Part shown: positions 54,901-62,239 of the stretch, one piece after another
Layout: the number at the start of each line of letters is the position of its first letter
Numbering within the stretch: position 1 is the first letter of the stretch
Source: Saprospiraceae bacterium
Lineage (GTDB): Bacteria; Bacteroidota; Bacteroidia; Chitinophagales; Saprospiraceae
Assembly: GCA_958295895.1 (NCBI GenBank)
Contig: CATQHI010000011.1
Coordinates: 1-64,000, forward strand
Reading direction: 5' to 3'
Length of the DNA: 64,000 nucleotides
Made by a program: the position numbers and the translations under genes
The notes under the pieces: model-generated
What the model was told of the DNA's origin: nothing
The model's database searches: none
What the model saw: only the letters and a program-made list of their open reading frames with translations

Positions 54901-55039
54901 GGCCGGGCAGAACCTGCTGACGTTTACCAACTACTCCGGTTACGACCCCGAGGTGGGTAATTCGGGTGGTTTCGGCTTCGACAACGTGGGCTACCCCCAG
55001 TCGCGCCGGATCACCGTAGGACTTCAACTAGGCTTTTAA
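51986..55039 (+). CDS. SusC/RagA-type TonB-dependent outer-membrane transporter
   Basis: 1017 residues. Signal peptide (LFTLLTVLTYLLPGALLAQ), a carboxypeptidase-regulatory-like N-domain (about 25-100, VAGTVYDTDGFPLTGATV), TonB-linked box region (LDEVVVIGYGTQTRDNVSG), the SusC plug (SSEAIAGRPVASFQSALQGQ, VRIRGTGSITGGSNPLYVVD, IYGARAANGVIIITTKRG) and a beta-barrel to the aromatic end GLQLGF. GTG start. It imports an oligomeric ligand, energised by TonB, with the SusD lid encoded 12 bases downstream. Substrate is suggested only by neighbours (sulfatase, glycosidase, ADP-ribosylglycohydrolase, nucleobase permease). Confidence 0.95.
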   Translation: MTYRTLFTLLTVLTYLLPGALLAQRVAGTVYDTDGFPLTGATVQQVGTTTGTQTDIDGRFDLPVQGEAPVLRVSYLGYLSREIPVDGRDELEIELSEDAKTLDEVVVIGYGTQTRDNVSGALSTISSEAIAGRPVASFQSALQGQISGLQITSNSGAPGGANNVRIRGTGSITGGSNPLYVVDGVIIQTGVGTAGDPFATINPSDIASVTVLKDASAAAIYGARAANGVIIITTKRGQSGTPKISLNTYVGTQSVTNTLDLLNAEQYRQVRNTVAENSGEAPITNLEPGRALANDTDWQDAIFQRGVIQNYELAASGGSESFSYYASLGHYDEQGTIIGTGLERTTLRINTDTRVGRFKFGNSLTVSRSTTQLEYIGLGNSILGWTLLSPPTVAVRDAANIGGFSGSTNADGDPRILNPVAAQTLIERGATVNRILGNVFAEYELIDGLNYRVNLGADQSSYRNRTFAPFFDLGTGEAVVSLEQGAEVSENLGENLSLLLENTLNFRRTLSGHSIDLLAGYTVQNTEVSGINVRTVGQNISPSLPVIRGSAILPSPPGGFSEQVRTVSYIGRLMYDYDDRYLATVNFRRDGSSIFTRDNYFDNFYSGSLGWVVSNEAFMDGSIFSTLKLRASYGFLGNDQINAGATLALLNSDARYILGADQAIVPSLAPGGLVANPDLVWEKQRQLDVGLDLGLADDRFTLAVDYFVKTSDDLLLSFPLPEATGFTNIFLNAAEVRNAGVELGLTYRHRLGELTYSFNANLTLLDNEVLALTEGLESIDRNSTNEFTARNRIEVGQSLFAFYGYRTDGVYQSQAEIDAGPTPLGGTQPGDLRFRDVNGDGAITEDDRTFIGDANQDVQYGFGLNLGYRAFDFSLQFQGVGGNQIWNDTKYLTQAYFRVGNLSTDVLDAWTPTNPSNTQPRAVSPNIANNDVGSDFFVEDGSYLRLKNLQLGYTLGEDLLGSLPLGSARFYLAGQNLLTFTNYSGYDPEVGNSGGFGFDNVGYPQSRRITVGLQLGF

Positions 55040-55051
55040 ACCCAACCGATC

Positions 55052-56599
55052 ATGCCCCTATTCCCCCACATCCTGATTTTCGTCTTCGGTTGCCTACTGG
55101 TCTCGGCCTGCGGAAGTGAGTACCTCGACAAGGCTGAGGTATACCGCGACCTCGAAGCCAATACCTTTTACCAGACGCAGGACGATGCCTTACTGGCCGT
55201 CAATGCTGTCTACACTCCCCTCCAGTACCAGGGGGGCTTCCGGCGCTACCCCTACCTGCTCGACTACATGAGTGGCGATCTAAACATTACCAGCGGGGGG
55301 CGGCAGTTGACGGCCTACCCCGGCTTTCAGTTCAATGCCTCTTCCCAGCACCTAATACCAGCTAAGTGGAGCAGCTGCTACACCGGCATCAGCCGGGCCA
55401 ACGTAGTGCTGCAGCGGGTACCGCAGATCCCCTTTACCGACGAGCAACTACGTAGCCGCATCCTGGCCGAGGCCTACTTCCTGCGGGCCCTGTACTACTT
55501 CGAGCTGGTCATGCACTACGGCGGGGTGCCGATCTACGAGCAGCCCTTCGATGGAGAGCTGGGTGGGGAGCTGTTTCGCCCCGGTAGAGCAAGCCTTGGC
55601 GAAGTTTATGCGCTCATCGAATCCGACCTCGCGCAGGCTATCGCCAGCCTACCGGAACGCTACGAGGGAGCCGACCTGGGGCGGGCGACGAGCGGGGCGG
55701 CCCGGGCCTGGCTGGGGCGGGCGCTGCTGTTTCAGGAGAAGTACGGGGAGGCTGCCGCGGCCCTGCGTCCGCTCGTGGACGGTGAGGTAGGTGACTACGA
55801 GCTCGTGGAGTTCGTGGACAACTTTACGGCTGACAACGAGAACAACGCCGAGTCGCTCTTCGAGGTGCAGTACGCCGGCGGCATCGGAGCTGGCTTCAGC
55901 GACGGCGATTCGCCCAATAGTGCCGAATCGAACTGGATTGCCACCGCCCTCAACCCCGGGTCGGTACGTTCCTTTGCCAACGGACTACCTTCGGTGGAAG
56001 TAGATAACTTCTTCCGGCAGTACCCGGAGGAGGATAGCCTGCGGCGCCTCTACACCATTGCCCGGCCGGGGGATGTGTGGGGCGAGTGGGACCCGATCGC
56101 CGAGGACCCAATTGCCGCCGGACAGTGGCGCGACCGTACCGGAGACGTACCCTCGGCCCCCTTCCTGGGCGTGCGCAAGGGTACGGAGGGACCCAGGCCG
56201 ATCGGTTTCGTGCAGTCGCCCATCAATCTACGCATCATGCGTTTCGCCGAAGTGCTGCTCCTCTTCGCCGAGGCGGAGAACGAAGCCAACGGACCTACCC
56301 CGGCGGCCTACGCAGCCATCAATCGCGTACGGGAGCGGGCCGGCGTAGAAGCGCTGCCGGAGGGGCTAACCCAGGATGCGTTCTTCGCCCGGCTGGCGGC
56401 CGAGCGGCGCTTGGAGCTAACCTTCGAATTTAAGCGCTTCTTCGACGTAGTGCGCTGGATGCGGCGCGCCGGACCGGTGCCCGCCTTTGCCCAGCCCACG
56501 AGTATGCCCGGATTTGTAGTGGGTAAGAACGAGGTGCTGCCGCTGCCGGAGGGAGAGCTGGTCGCTAATCCAAATCTGGAGCAAAATCCAAACTACTAG
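55052..56599 (+). CDS. SusD/RagB-type surface lipoprotein
   Basis: 515-residue surface glycan-binding lipoprotein that forms the lid on SusC. Signal with lipobox LVSAC; TPR-like helices; RFAEVLLLFAEAENEANGPT and AINRVRERAGVEALP, LAAERRLELTFEFKRFFDVVRW and a late PLPEGELVANPNLEQNPNY, all typical for SusD. It follows susC by 12 bases. It probably sets ligand specificity, but the ligand is unknown. Confidence 0.95.
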   Translation: MPLFPHILIFVFGCLLVSACGSEYLDKAEVYRDLEANTFYQTQDDALLAVNAVYTPLQYQGGFRRYPYLLDYMSGDLNITSGGRQLTAYPGFQFNASSQHLIPAKWSSCYTGISRANVVLQRVPQIPFTDEQLRSRILAEAYFLRALYYFELVMHYGGVPIYEQPFDGELGGELFRPGRASLGEVYALIESDLAQAIASLPERYEGADLGRATSGAARAWLGRALLFQEKYGEAAAALRPLVDGEVGDYELVEFVDNFTADNENNAESLFEVQYAGGIGAGFSDGDSPNSAESNWIATALNPGSVRSFANGLPSVEVDNFFRQYPEEDSLRRLYTIARPGDVWGEWDPIAEDPIAAGQWRDRTGDVPSAPFLGVRKGTEGPRPIGFVQSPINLRIMRFAEVLLLFAEAENEANGPTPAAYAAINRVRERAGVEALPEGLTQDAFFARLAAERRLELTFEFKRFFDVVRWMRRAGPVPAFAQPTSMPGFVVGKNEVLPLPEGELVANPNLEQNPNY

Positions 56600-56635
56600 T
56601 AGTTTTTAGCCGCCGCCGTTTTAATCCTATTTTTA

Positions 56636-56666
56636 TTTGGTCTGACTACCGATTTACCCTACTTTG
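56636..56666 (+). promoter_or_regulatory. promoter of the AraC-type regulator
   Basis: TTTG (56636-56639), a 20-base spacer and TACTTTG (56660-56666) match the Bacteroidota consensus at both boxes. The ATG follows at 56705, about 33 bases after the expected transcript start. So the regulator likely has its own promoter separate from susCD. Confidence 0.6.
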
Positions 56667-56704
56667 TCGAAGCATATACCTTCCTCTCACCTGCCTCGAC
56701 TAGT

Positions 56705-57814
56705 ATGACCGTAGCACTCTTTTACTGGGCCTTTATCCAAAACTTTATCCTGGGCGCCGCCATTGCGCTGCACCGGCGTACCCCGCCTAACTACCTACTG
56801 GCCGGCATCTTCACCCTCACCGGCCTGAACGTATTGGCACAGTACTATTTTCACTTCACGGACCTGAAGTATGCTCTGGCGGAGGTGATCTGGCTACCGG
56901 ATATCATCGACCTGGTGCTGCCGGTGCTCCTACTTCTGTACCTGATTCAGGTGCTTAACACCCGCTGGCCCGCCCGTCCCATGCTGTACTTCCTGCCCGC
57001 CGGGGCCACCACCGGGGTGCTGGCGGGGTACGTGCTGCTGACGCCGGACTTCACCTTTTTCGACTACATCAGGACCGATCTACACTGCGGCGTCCTACTG
57101 ACGATTCTAGTCTGGAAAGTGTTTATCACCCACCGGGCGGTGCAGCTGTTACGACGACGGCGGGCCGCTTTACGGGCTAAGAGTTTAGCCCGCTACTACT
57201 GGCCCTTCCTGCTGTGCACTTTTTTGGCGGCCACCACCCTCCTTGCCCTGATTAATTTCGTACACGTAACCTGGGTAGCTCCTCACCACCCACCGACCGT
57301 ACTGGCTACGGTACGGCAGGTGGTCAAGTTCGTCTTCGTCACCTTTAACAGTAGCATCGTGCTGGTGGTAATCTACTACCTATTCCGCCACCCCAAGTTG
57401 CTGTCCGGCAAGCCCATTCTCAAGCCCATCATTTCTCCGGCTGCTACGCAGCTCAGCACGGACTGCCAGAAGCTGCTGGCGGCCGTGGAGTCCGACCGGG
57501 TCTACCTTGACGATGAGCTCAACGAGCAGGCCCTTGCTAAACATCTCGCGCTGCCTACCTACGTACTCTCCCGCCTACTCAACGAAGAGCTCGGTAAGAG
57601 CTTCAGTACCTTTATCAACGAGTACCGCGTAAGGGAGGCACAGCGCATCCTGAGCGGGGACCGCGACAAACGCATGACTAACTTCGCCATCGCCCTAGAG
57701 AGTGGCTTTCGCTCTGAATCGGTCTTTTACGTCAACTTTAAAAAGTTCACCGGCACCACCCCCTCGCGCTTTCGCAAGGCCGTCCGCGGTGGTGAGGCAA
57801 TGGAGGCAGCCTGA
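56705..57814 (+). CDS. AraC-family regulator with N-terminal multi-span membrane domain
   Basis: 369 residues. The first about 235 hold about seven hydrophobic helices (ALFYWAFIQNFILGAAIAL, YLLAGIFTLTGLNVLAQYYF, LLLLYLIQVLN, LYFLPAGATTGVLAGYVLL, YYWPFLLCTFLAATTLLALI, FVFVTFNSSIVLVVIYYLF). The C-terminal about 105 residues form a double helix-turn-helix AraC domain: LAKHLALPTYVLSRLLNEEL, then FAIALESGFRSESVFYVNFK and FTGTTPSRFRK. It could sense a ligand at the membrane and control the surrounding locus. This membrane-plus-AraC type is frequent in Bacteroidota. It lies between susD and the permease. Confidence 0.86.
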   Translation: MTVALFYWAFIQNFILGAAIALHRRTPPNYLLAGIFTLTGLNVLAQYYFHFTDLKYALAEVIWLPDIIDLVLPVLLLLYLIQVLNTRWPARPMLYFLPAGATTGVLAGYVLLTPDFTFFDYIRTDLHCGVLLTILVWKVFITHRAVQLLRRRRAALRAKSLARYYWPFLLCTFLAATTLLALINFVHVTWVAPHHPPTVLATVRQVVKFVFVTFNSSIVLVVIYYLFRHPKLLSGKPILKPIISPAATQLSTDCQKLLAAVESDRVYLDDELNEQALAKHLALPTYVLSRLLNEELGKSFSTFINEYRVREAQRILSGDRDKRMTNFAIALESGFRSESVFYVNFKKFTGTTPSRFRKAVRGGEAMEAA

Positions 57815-58002
57815 ACTCTACTTCGGTACTGGCATTACCGTTTCAATCTCGCGCTGTCAGAGGTGGAGAGACTTAAGTGGCTCATCCAGCAGTTCCGGGG
57901 CCCGTACGGCGAGTTTTATGGTCTCCTTTTTTTGGTCCGGTTTATCCTCCGGCTTTGTAATTCCACAGAAAAGAGTCGACCTTTCGGGGCATTTTGCCGC
58001 TG

Positions 58003-59403
58003 ATGCAACCCACCGCCACTCCCCCCACCCTGGCCGACCAGCTCGCCGACATCAACGAGTACGAGCGCCAGCCCGTACCGGCCACGGCCGTCAAGGGGTT
58101 CAAGAGTTTTGTGGGCCTGGTGGCCGGGGAGCACATTGCCGGCACGGAGTTCGTGATCGGTCCGCTCTTCGTGCTGCACGGGGCTAGTGCGACGGATGTG
58201 CTATTCGGTCTCCTGCTGGGCAACCTGCTGGCTACCCTGAGTTGGACCCTGGTGTGCGCGCCCATTGCGGTCAGGACACGGCTCACCATCTTTTACCAGC
58301 TTGAGCTGATTAGCGGGGTACGGCTGGTGAGGGTCTACAATCTGGTCAACGGCGTACTGTTCTGCGTCACGGCTGCGGCCATGATCGGGGTATCGGCCTC
58401 CGCCGTGGGGCTCCTGCTGGGCGTCGCGGGGCCGGGCCTGGGGGACCTCTACCCTACCTCGGCGGCCTGGATTCTGATCATCTTTCTCATCGGCGGAGTG
58501 ATTGCCGTGGTGTCCACCTTTGGGTTCGACCGTGTGAGCCGCTTCGCTAACATCTTTGCCCCCTGGATGCCGCTGGTGTTTCTGGCCTCGGGCATCGCGA
58601 TGCTGCCCTCGCTGGGCGTCACCTCGGTGGGGGAGTTCTGGGAGGCAGCCGAGACGCGCATCTGGACCGGTGTGCCCGTGGCGGGGCAGAGCAAATATGG
58701 TTTCTGGCACATCCTCATCTTCGCCTGGCTCTGCAACAGCTCCATGCACCTGGGGCTCTCGGACATGACCATTTACCGCTACGCCCGCCGCTCCACCTAC
58801 GGGCTAGCCTCGGGAGTGGGCATGTACGTGGGCCACGGTATGGCCTGGGTAGCCTCGGGTATTCTGTGTGCCGTGGCCCTGGAGGCGGGCAACGACGCGC
58901 CCTCCCCCGGTGAGATCGCCTTCATGGGTGCGGGGCTCGCCGGTGCCATCTGCGTGGTGGTAGCCGGCTGGACGACCGCCAATCCCACCCTCTACCGGTC
59001 GGGGCTGGCCGTGCAGGGCATTTTTCCGCGGCAGCAGCGGTGGCGCATCACGCTTGGTGTTGGAGCCCTAGCTACCCTACTGGCCTGCTCGCCGGCGATC
59101 GTGAGTAAGCTCGACCAGTTTCTGGGACTCTACGCCCTGCTGGCTACCCCCGTGGGGGCCGTGGTGCTGGTCGATGTGTACCTCTTTCCCCGGCTTGGCC
59201 TTATGTCCAATCTAGCGGCCGTAGAGGGACTCAAGCTCAACTGGTCGGTCTTACTCTGCTGGGTGGTAACGGTGCTGACGTGCTACCTGCTCTACGTGTG
59301 GCTGCAGGCAGACTTTTACTTCTTCATGGCTCTGCCCGGCTTTTTCTTAGGGGGGCTCACCTACCTCGTTTTCGGGTACCTCCAACAACGCAAGCTATCA
59401 TGA
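58003..59403 (+). CDS. NCS1-family nucleobase:cation symporter (cytosine/purine permease-like)
   Basis: About 466 residues with 12 predicted helices. N-terminal segment FKSFVGLVAGEHIAGTEFVI, then LLGNLLATLSWTLVCAPIAV, LVNGVLFCVTAAAMIGVSA, and late ICVVVAGWTTANPTLYRSGL (the NCS1-type TTANP-Y motif) support the family. NCS1 transporters import nucleobases, hydantoins or related N-heterocycles with Na+ or H+. Here it lies in a polysaccharide-utilisation-like locus beside an ADP-ribosylglycohydrolase-family gene, which hints at a base released from an N-glycoside. The ATG at 58003 is preferred; a TTG at 57994 is also possible. It overlaps the next gene by ATGA. Confidence 0.84.
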   Translation: MQPTATPPTLADQLADINEYERQPVPATAVKGFKSFVGLVAGEHIAGTEFVIGPLFVLHGASATDVLFGLLLGNLLATLSWTLVCAPIAVRTRLTIFYQLELISGVRLVRVYNLVNGVLFCVTAAAMIGVSASAVGLLLGVAGPGLGDLYPTSAAWILIIFLIGGVIAVVSTFGFDRVSRFANIFAPWMPLVFLASGIAMLPSLGVTSVGEFWEAAETRIWTGVPVAGQSKYGFWHILIFAWLCNSSMHLGLSDMTIYRYARRSTYGLASGVGMYVGHGMAWVASGILCAVALEAGNDAPSPGEIAFMGAGLAGAICVVVAGWTTANPTLYRSGLAVQGIFPRQQRWRITLGVGALATLLACSPAIVSKLDQFLGLYALLATPVGAVVLVDVYLFPRLGLMSNLAAVEGLKLNWSVLLCWVVTVLTCYLLYVWLQADFYFFMALPGFFLGGLTYLVFGYLQQRKLS

Positions 59404-59579
59404 CCACCGGCCTACGCCTACTCAAAGCTATTTCCTACATCGGGTTGCTCCTAACCTTGCTGCCCGCCCTGCTGGTGTTTGTCGGTGTGATTACCCTACC
59501 CACCTATAAGTGGATCATGCTCGGGGGTACGGCGCTGTACCTCCTTACGGCTCCGTTCTGGATAAATCGGGAAGATTAG
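59400..59579 (+). CDS. small membrane protein, 59 residues
   Basis: Starts inside the permease stop (ATGA), so it is translationally coupled. Two hydrophobic spans are visible (YIGLLLTLLPALLVFVGVI and WIMLGGTALYLLTAPFW), ending NRED. No family is recognised. It may be a small accessory subunit of the permease, an inference from coupling. Unrelated longer frames across this segment are not coding. Confidence 0.68.
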   Translation: MTTGLRLLKAISYIGLLLTLLPALLVFVGVITLPTYKWIMLGGTALYLLTAPFWINRED

Positions 59580-59610
59580 CTACTACATATGGCATATCTG
59601 GCGGCGGGCG

Positions 59611-59618
59611 TATCTTAC
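59611..59618 (+). promoter_or_regulatory. -7 box TATCTTAC of the second cytochrome gene
   Basis: TATCTTAC (59611-59618) lies 8 bases before the ATG at 59627, as at several other starts in the window. A -33 box is not evident. Confidence 0.38.
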
Positions 59619-59626
59619 GTACCACG

Positions 59627-62239
59627 ATGCGCCTCCTTCCCAGCATAGTAGCGGTATACCTGCTCGTCTCCTGCCAGCCCGAGGAGCGCGTCAGCTTCAA
59701 TGCCGCGGTGCGCCCCATCTTCAACACCCACTGCGTCGGCTGCCACGGCGGAGTGAAGCAGTCCGGGGAGCTGGGCCTAATTTTTCGCAAGGACGCTATG
59801 GCCGCCATCGTACCCGGGAGTGCCGCACGCAGCGAACTGATCAAACGGGTACGCCACACCAACCCGGAGGTACGCATGCCCTACGAGCGTGCCCCCCTGA
59901 GTGAGGCCGACATCCGCACCCTCGAGCGCTGGATCGACCAGGGCGCGGAGTGGGAGGAGCACTGGGCCTACCGGGCGCCCACCGTAGTTGCCGCACACGC
60001 CGCCGTGCCGGCCGGGGGTAACCGGATCGATGCGTACATAGCGGATGGACTCGCCCCCCACTCCCTCACGCTTGCACCCGTGGCCCCGCCCCCTGTCCTG
60101 CTACGCCGCCTGGCCTTTGACCTGACGGGTCTGCCGCCCACCCCCGAGGAAGTAGCCGCCTTCGTAGCCGACCCCAGTGAGGCTGCCTACGCCGCCGCCG
60201 TGGACCGCTACCTGGACAGCCCGCGCTACGGCGAGCACCGGGCCGCCACCTGGCTCGACCTGGCCCGCTACGCCGACTCCCGGGGCTACGAACGCGACCG
60301 CCCGCGGACGATCTGGCCGTACCGCGACTGGGTGATCCGTGCGTTCAACGCCGACATGCCCTTCGATTCCTTTACCGTCTTACAATTGGCCGGAGATTTG
60401 CTCGAAGCACCGACACGTGACCAGTTGATCGCCACCGCTTTCCACCGCAACACCCCGAGCAATGAGGAGGGCGGCACCGACAATGAGGAATACCGCGTAG
60501 TGAGCGTTTTGGACCGCGTGAACACCACCTGGGAAGTCTGGCAGGGCACCACCATGGCCTGCGTGCAGTGCCACAGTCACCCCTACGATCCCATCGAGCA
60601 CGAGGCGTACTACCAGTCGTACGCCTACTTCAATAATACGGCCGACCACGACCACGTCTGGGAACGGCCGGCGGTGTCGATCCCCACACAGGCACTACAA
60701 TCCCGCGTCGATAGCGTGCGGCAGTGGGTAGAGGCCCACGGGGAACCGGAGGAGATCGTGCAGTGGCAGCGCTACCTACAGACCCGCGAGCCCGTACTGC
60801 GGCCCTACCACTTTGAGGAGGTGATCGGGGGAGTATTTACCGACCGGGGGGACGAGGACTTTATGGTACTGCAGGACGGCCACTCCTTTGCCCTTCCGTC
60901 GATGTCACTGGATCAGGTAACGGCGCTCCACATCAGTGCGGGGGCGCGGGATGCAACTACCCTGGAGGTGCACCTCGATACCCCGGATGGGCCCCTGGTA
61001 GGTACCGCAGCGCTACGCCAGAACTGGGGAAGCGTGACCGTCATCCCCCTCACTCCTACTACCGGCAAGCATCGGTTGCACCTGCGCGTGGCCGGTAAGA
61101 CGGGCGGACCACTCTTAAACGTATATAGCGTGTATCCGCAGCCCAGGTTGCCGGGAGCCACCACCGCTGGCTACGACGAGATCGCTATGGGACTGGTCGA
61201 TGTAGTGACTTCGACGGATAGCGTATCCGTACCCATTCTGAGTGAGAACCCGCCCGAGCTGAGCCGGACTACCTACCTGTTCGAGCGGGGCAACTGGCTG
61301 GTGCACGGCGCGGAGGTGCGGGGCGGGGTGCCGGAGATACTACCCGACATCGCTCCCGACGGCGACCGACTCACCCTTGCCCACTGGTTGGTGAGTCCCA
61401 AAAACCCGCTGACAGCTCGGGTAACGGTCAACCGGATCTGGGCGGAGCTTTTCGGTCGGGGCATTGTGAGTACGCTGGAGGACTTCGGTAGTCAGGGCGC
61501 CGCACCCAGTCACCCCGAGCTGCTCGACTGGCTGGCAGTTTACTTCGGTACTGAGCTAGACTGGAGCGTCAAGCGGCTGATCCGCACCATCGTGCTGTCA
61601 CGCACCTACCGGCAGTCCAGCCAGGCATCCCCTACCTTACGCGAGCTGGATCCCTACAACACCCTACTAGCGCGTGGACCGAGTGCCCGTCTCACCGCCG
61701 AACAGCTCCGCGACCAGATGCTGGCGGTATCGGGACTGCTCAGCGACAAGCTGTACGGCCCCGGCGTCATGCCTCCCCAGCCCGAGGGGCTCTGGGACCA
61801 CATCCCCTACAGCGACATGAGGTGGGAGACTAGCACCGGCGAGGACCGTTACCGCCGCGCGGTGTACACCTACCTGCGGCGCTCGGTGCTTTATCCCGGT
61901 ATGACCACCTTCGATGGTTCCGCCCGCGAGGTGTGTCTGTCGCAACGCATTCCCACCAATACTCCACTACAGGCCCTGGCTACCCTCAATGACCCGGCCT
62001 TTGTGGAGGGCATGCGTAAGCTGGCGGAGGACGTCACCGAGCAAACCGCCGATCCGGCCACCGCCATCGACATGCTCCACCGTCGCCTCCTGCAGCGCCC
62101 CGTGCGCGAGGGAGACCGGGAAGCTCTGCTAGCCCTCTACGAGGATGCCCTGGCGGAGTACGACGGCAAACGCGAGGAAGCGCTCTTCCTAGTGGTCAAT
62201 GTCTTATTCAACCTGGACGAATTTCTCACCAAGTCATGA
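59627..62239 (+). CDS. cytochrome c + DUF1549 + DUF1553 lipoprotein
   Basis: 870-residue exported protein: lipoprotein signal (MRLLPSIVAVYLLVSC), planctomycete cytochrome domain with one haem site (HCVGCHGGVKQSGELGL), DUF1549 (LAFDLTGLPPTPEEVAAF, ATWLDLARYADSRGYERD), a central second CxxCH-like VQCHSH, a beta-sandwich middle (about 405-520) and DUF1553 (LSRTYRQSSQASPTLREL, RIPTNTPLQALATLNDPAFV). Intact, unlike the copy at 34869-37816. The LamG-like middle of that copy is only loosely matched. It is followed, with 4-base overlap, by DUF1501. In Planctomycetes such pairs are surface proteins of unknown role; electron transfer is possible. Confidence 0.9.
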   Translation: MRLLPSIVAVYLLVSCQPEERVSFNAAVRPIFNTHCVGCHGGVKQSGELGLIFRKDAMAAIVPGSAARSELIKRVRHTNPEVRMPYERAPLSEADIRTLERWIDQGAEWEEHWAYRAPTVVAAHAAVPAGGNRIDAYIADGLAPHSLTLAPVAPPPVLLRRLAFDLTGLPPTPEEVAAFVADPSEAAYAAAVDRYLDSPRYGEHRAATWLDLARYADSRGYERDRPRTIWPYRDWVIRAFNADMPFDSFTVLQLAGDLLEAPTRDQLIATAFHRNTPSNEEGGTDNEEYRVVSVLDRVNTTWEVWQGTTMACVQCHSHPYDPIEHEAYYQSYAYFNNTADHDHVWERPAVSIPTQALQSRVDSVRQWVEAHGEPEEIVQWQRYLQTREPVLRPYHFEEVIGGVFTDRGDEDFMVLQDGHSFALPSMSLDQVTALHISAGARDATTLEVHLDTPDGPLVGTAALRQNWGSVTVIPLTPTTGKHRLHLRVAGKTGGPLLNVYSVYPQPRLPGATTAGYDEIAMGLVDVVTSTDSVSVPILSENPPELSRTTYLFERGNWLVHGAEVRGGVPEILPDIAPDGDRLTLAHWLVSPKNPLTARVTVNRIWAELFGRGIVSTLEDFGSQGAAPSHPELLDWLAVYFGTELDWSVKRLIRTIVLSRTYRQSSQASPTLRELDPYNTLLARGPSARLTAEQLRDQMLAVSGLLSDKLYGPGVMPPQPEGLWDHIPYSDMRWETSTGEDRYRRAVYTYLRRSVLYPGMTTFDGSAREVCLSQRIPTNTPLQALATLNDPAFVEGMRKLAEDVTEQTADPATAIDMLHRRLLQRPVREGDREALLALYEDALAEYDGKREEALFLVVNVLFNLDEFLTKS

